From Microbulbifer harenosus (GTDB taxonomy: Bacteria; Pseudomonadota; Gammaproteobacteria; Pseudomonadales; Cellvibrionaceae), in NCBI RefSeq assembly GCF_005771435.1, contig NZ_VANI01000005.1, positions 1-64,000 on the forward strand: 64,000 nucleotides of DNA, written 5' to 3'. The notes beneath the pieces were generated by a model. It was given only the letters and a program-made list of their open reading frames with translations. It made no database searches and had not been told where the DNA came from. Positions 62,142-64,000 of this stretch are shown in pieces. Position 1 is the stretch's first letter; each line of letters starts with the position of its first letter. A program made the translations under genes and the position numbers.

Positions 62142-63413
62142 TCACCACGCGAGACTGGCGGCTACACGTGCCTCATCAGCGTGCAATGAAAACGACCAGC
62201 CATTGCGTTCACACAACCGCTGAACAATACCCAGGCCCAGACCATATCCGCTTGACGGGGGCTCGGTTGGTGTGTGCCGCTCATTAGCTTCACTACTCAC
62301 TTGATTGGTGACGAATAGCACGCGCTCTTTGATGTGAATCGTGATCGGCCCCTGCCCGTCAAGCGTGTGCTGGAACGCATTGCGCACCAGATTATTGACC
62401 GCGATGGAAAACGCCTGTGAATGGCCGCAGGCAATGGGTTTTGAAAGATCATCGATTTCAACGTCGTTCAAGTCGATTTCAACATCGACAAACTTGCCGT
62501 TTAACAGGTGGCGATGCTGGTCTATTGCCTGGCTTACCAGCGGCATCACCGAAAACTGCTCGTCATACAGCCCATCGTCGGCTTCGCGAGCGAGGCACAA
62601 GAACGTTTCAATCGTGGCTTTCATTTCGAAGGTAGCACGCCTCACACGATCGACTACTTTCGCATCGGCCGTTGACAGATCGCTCTGCTCCAACAGCTCA
62701 AGCGCGCCCATGATCACTGTGATCGGCGTCCGCAATTCATGGCTGGCTGAACCGGTAAAGTATCGCTCCCGCTCTACAAATGCGCTGATCCGCTCAAGGG
62801 TCTTTTCGATGGTCTTGGCGAGCACGCCGACCTCATCATCACCGAACCGGCTGGACTCTATGAGCTTAAGATCGTCGGCCGATAGCTTTTCCGGATCGAT
62901 GTCCGCGACCACTTTGGCGAGCTGCACGACGGGGGCGACCGCTCTGCGCATCACAAGAACGCCCAGCCCGAAACCAAGCGCACCAAGCGTGCCCACGGCA
63001 CCCGTGATAGCAAGCAGCCACCACCAATCCTCTGACGACGCAGCCTCAATCCCGGCAACGTCAAAAACCACAAATGCGCGTCGCTGCTCATTGTCGGCAG
63101 CCTGCTTTCCATTCTCGATAGGTACCACCGCGACATGCAGCTCTTCGGTTTCGAATTCGTACATTCCCTCATCGGGATTTGTCTGCGCCCATTCCCTGAG
63201 TGATTCCGGCAGGCTAGCAATCTCATCGTATCCGCGCAGGTTCATCGTCAGAGAGGGGTAGCTTTCGGCGGCTTGCTTTAGCTGATTCGCCAGCACATGG
63301 TCTTCACTCAATCTGATTGCAGAGAAGAACGCGAATCCCCAGGCTACACTGAGCACAGCAACACACAGTGCAAACGCAATAGCGACACGCTTGCGTAAAC
63401 TGTACCTGTACAT
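62142..63413 (-). CDS. Two-component sensor histidine kinase (HAMP type)
   Basis: 423 residues. Membrane helices at about 9-33 and 130-155 flank a periplasmic sensor of about 95 residues. A HAMP linker (about 155-215) leads to the HisKA motif SASHELRTPI, with N-box AVNNLVRNAFQH, and G-box GYGLGLGIVQRL. The ATP-binding domain ends the protein. It overlaps the response-regulator stop by 1 base (TAATG), so both are translated together. The sensed signal is unknown. Confidence 0.92.
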   Translation of the reverse strand: MYRYSLRKRVAIAFALCVAVLSVAWGFAFFSAIRLSEDHVLANQLKQAAESYPSLTMNLRGYDEIASLPESLREWAQTNPDEGMYEFETEELHVAVVPIENGKQAADNEQRRAFVVFDVAGIEAASSEDWWWLLAITGAVGTLGALGFGLGVLVMRRAVAPVVQLAKVVADIDPEKLSADDLKLIESSRFGDDEVGVLAKTIEKTLERISAFVERERYFTGSASHELRTPITVIMGALELLEQSDLSTADAKVVDRVRRATFEMKATIETFLCLAREADDGLYDEQFSVMPLVSQAIDQHRHLLNGKFVDVEIDLNDVEIDDLSKPIACGHSQAFSIAVNNLVRNAFQHTLDGQGPITIHIKERVLFVTNQVSSEANERHTPTEPPSSGYGLGLGIVQRLCERNGWSFSLHADEARVAASLAW

Positions 63414-64000
63414 TACTGAACACCCTCTGCCATTCGGTACCCGATGCGATGCACCGTATGAATAAGCGGGCTATCAAACGGCCTATCGATTGCCTGCCGC
63501 AGTTTGTACATGTGCGAGCGAAGCGCATCACCATCGGGGCGTTCGTCAGCCCACAGCAAGGTTTCGAGATCATCGCGGGCCACAACCGCCGGTGCCGCTT
63601 CCATCAGCCGTTGCAGCAGCCTTATACCCGCAGGGGTGAGATCTATGAGCTGCCCTGAGCGATGCACTTGCAGCGTGGACTTATTCATCGTCAGGTCACC
63701 TACCGTCAACAGATTGGCAGTTTTGCCGTGACTACGCTTGTACAGCGCCTGCAGCCGCGCATGCAGCTCCTGTAATGCGAACGGCTTGACAAGATAGTCA
63801 TCGGCACCCACTTCGAACCCCTTGAGTTTATCGTCCAGCGTGTCTCTCGCGGTCAGCATCAGCACGGGCGTATCCACTTCGGCATCGGCTCGCAGCTTTT
63901 GGCAGAAACTCAGGCCATCCATCCTTGGAAGCATCAGATCCAGAACAATCACGTCGAACGGGTTGGACAACGCCAGGTGCATAGCGCTTATGCCGTCATA
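63413..64000 (-). CDS. OmpR-family response regulator (cut by the right edge)
   Basis: The C-terminal 195 residues are present. The receiver has the phospho-acceptor Asp in IVLDLMLPRMDG and the Lys in YLVKPFALQE; the start of the receiver is outside the window. The winged helix (about the last 95 residues) contains IRLLQRLMEAAPAVVARDDL and HTVHRIGYRM. The frame stays open to position 64000, so the ATG at 63982 inside the receiver is not the start. It is the partner of the overlapping HAMP kinase. Confidence 0.92.
   Translation of the reverse strand, partial: YDGISAMHLALSNPFDVIVLDLMLPRMDGLSFCQKLRADAEVDTPVLMLTARDTLDDKLKGFEVGADDYLVKPFALQELHARLQALYKRSHGKTANLLTVGDLTMNKSTLQVHRSGQLIDLTPAGIRLLQRLMEAAPAVVARDDLETLLWADERPDGDALRSHMYKLRQAIDRPFDSPLIHTVHRIGYRMAEGVQ

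Overview
The window reads as chromosomal DNA of a free-living gammaproteobacterium. Gene order (uvrY-uvrC-pgsA; comEC ... exbB-exbD-msbA-lpxK-kdsB-murB), a secreted alpha-glucosidase-type enzyme, an OsmC-YcaO fusion and a spore-coat-U pilus operon fit the Cellvibrionales, for example Microbulbifer or a relative. This is an inference from gene content; no search was run. Most of the window is GC-rich, with visibly AT-richer patches (about 0.4-2.5 kb, 24.2-27.7 kb, 41.1-41.9 kb, 44.8-45.7 kb, 59.7-62 kb) that carry accessory genes.

Layout. 0-2.9 kb: the tail of an IS66-type transposase, a secreted GH13 glucosidase coupled to a small membrane protein, and a decayed tRNA-like sequence. 2.9-4.9 kb: a beta-lactamase-fold serine hydrolase and a secreted HNH nuclease. 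4.9-8.2 kb: pgsA, uvrC and uvrY (gacA type), the last broken by a one-base frameshift. 8.6-19.2 kb: the envelope cluster comEC, two extra exported-protein genes, exbB, exbD, msbA, lpxK, kdsB, murB, covering DNA uptake, proton-driven energy transduction, lipid A flipping and phosphorylation, Kdo activation and peptidoglycan precursor synthesis. 19.5-24.2 kb: a porin, a REP-like repeat cluster, the OsmC-YcaO protein and agmatinase.

24.5-27.7 kb is a compact type II restriction-modification system with a controller protein and a candidate C-box. 27.8-32.1 kb is an ABC exporter with a lipocalin-like lipoprotein (AttEFGH/CrtC type). 32.1-41.1 kb is the most distinctive locus: a 7TMR-DISM histidine kinase with a degenerate receiver, two large paralogous beta-propeller-like lipoproteins, a fragment of a third copy, and a LuxR-type response regulator. 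The lipoproteins lie between the kinase and regulator genes, and the whole looks like one surface-sensing or adhesion module.

41.1-45.7 kb holds two candidate protein-modifying enzymes with effector-like folds: a YopT/C58-like cysteine protease with a Cys-His-Asp triad, and a CheD-like deamidase with the Thr-Cys-His constellation but no chemotaxis genes nearby. Ordinary metabolic genes (DTW-domain tRNA enzyme, GNAT, prpD, OsmC) are interspersed. 46.4-51 kb is a complete spore-coat-U chaperone-usher operon (pilin, chaperone, usher, two-domain tip protein), followed by an LpxR-type lipid A deacylase. 52.3-55.4 kb is a LysR regulator divergent from a VOC protein and a PNPOx-flavoreductase fusion. 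55.5-61.6 kb has an M14 deacylase-like protein, a cation-efflux-type membrane protein coupled to DNA polymerase II, and a NERD-helicase. The window ends in an OmpR-type two-component system cut by the right edge.
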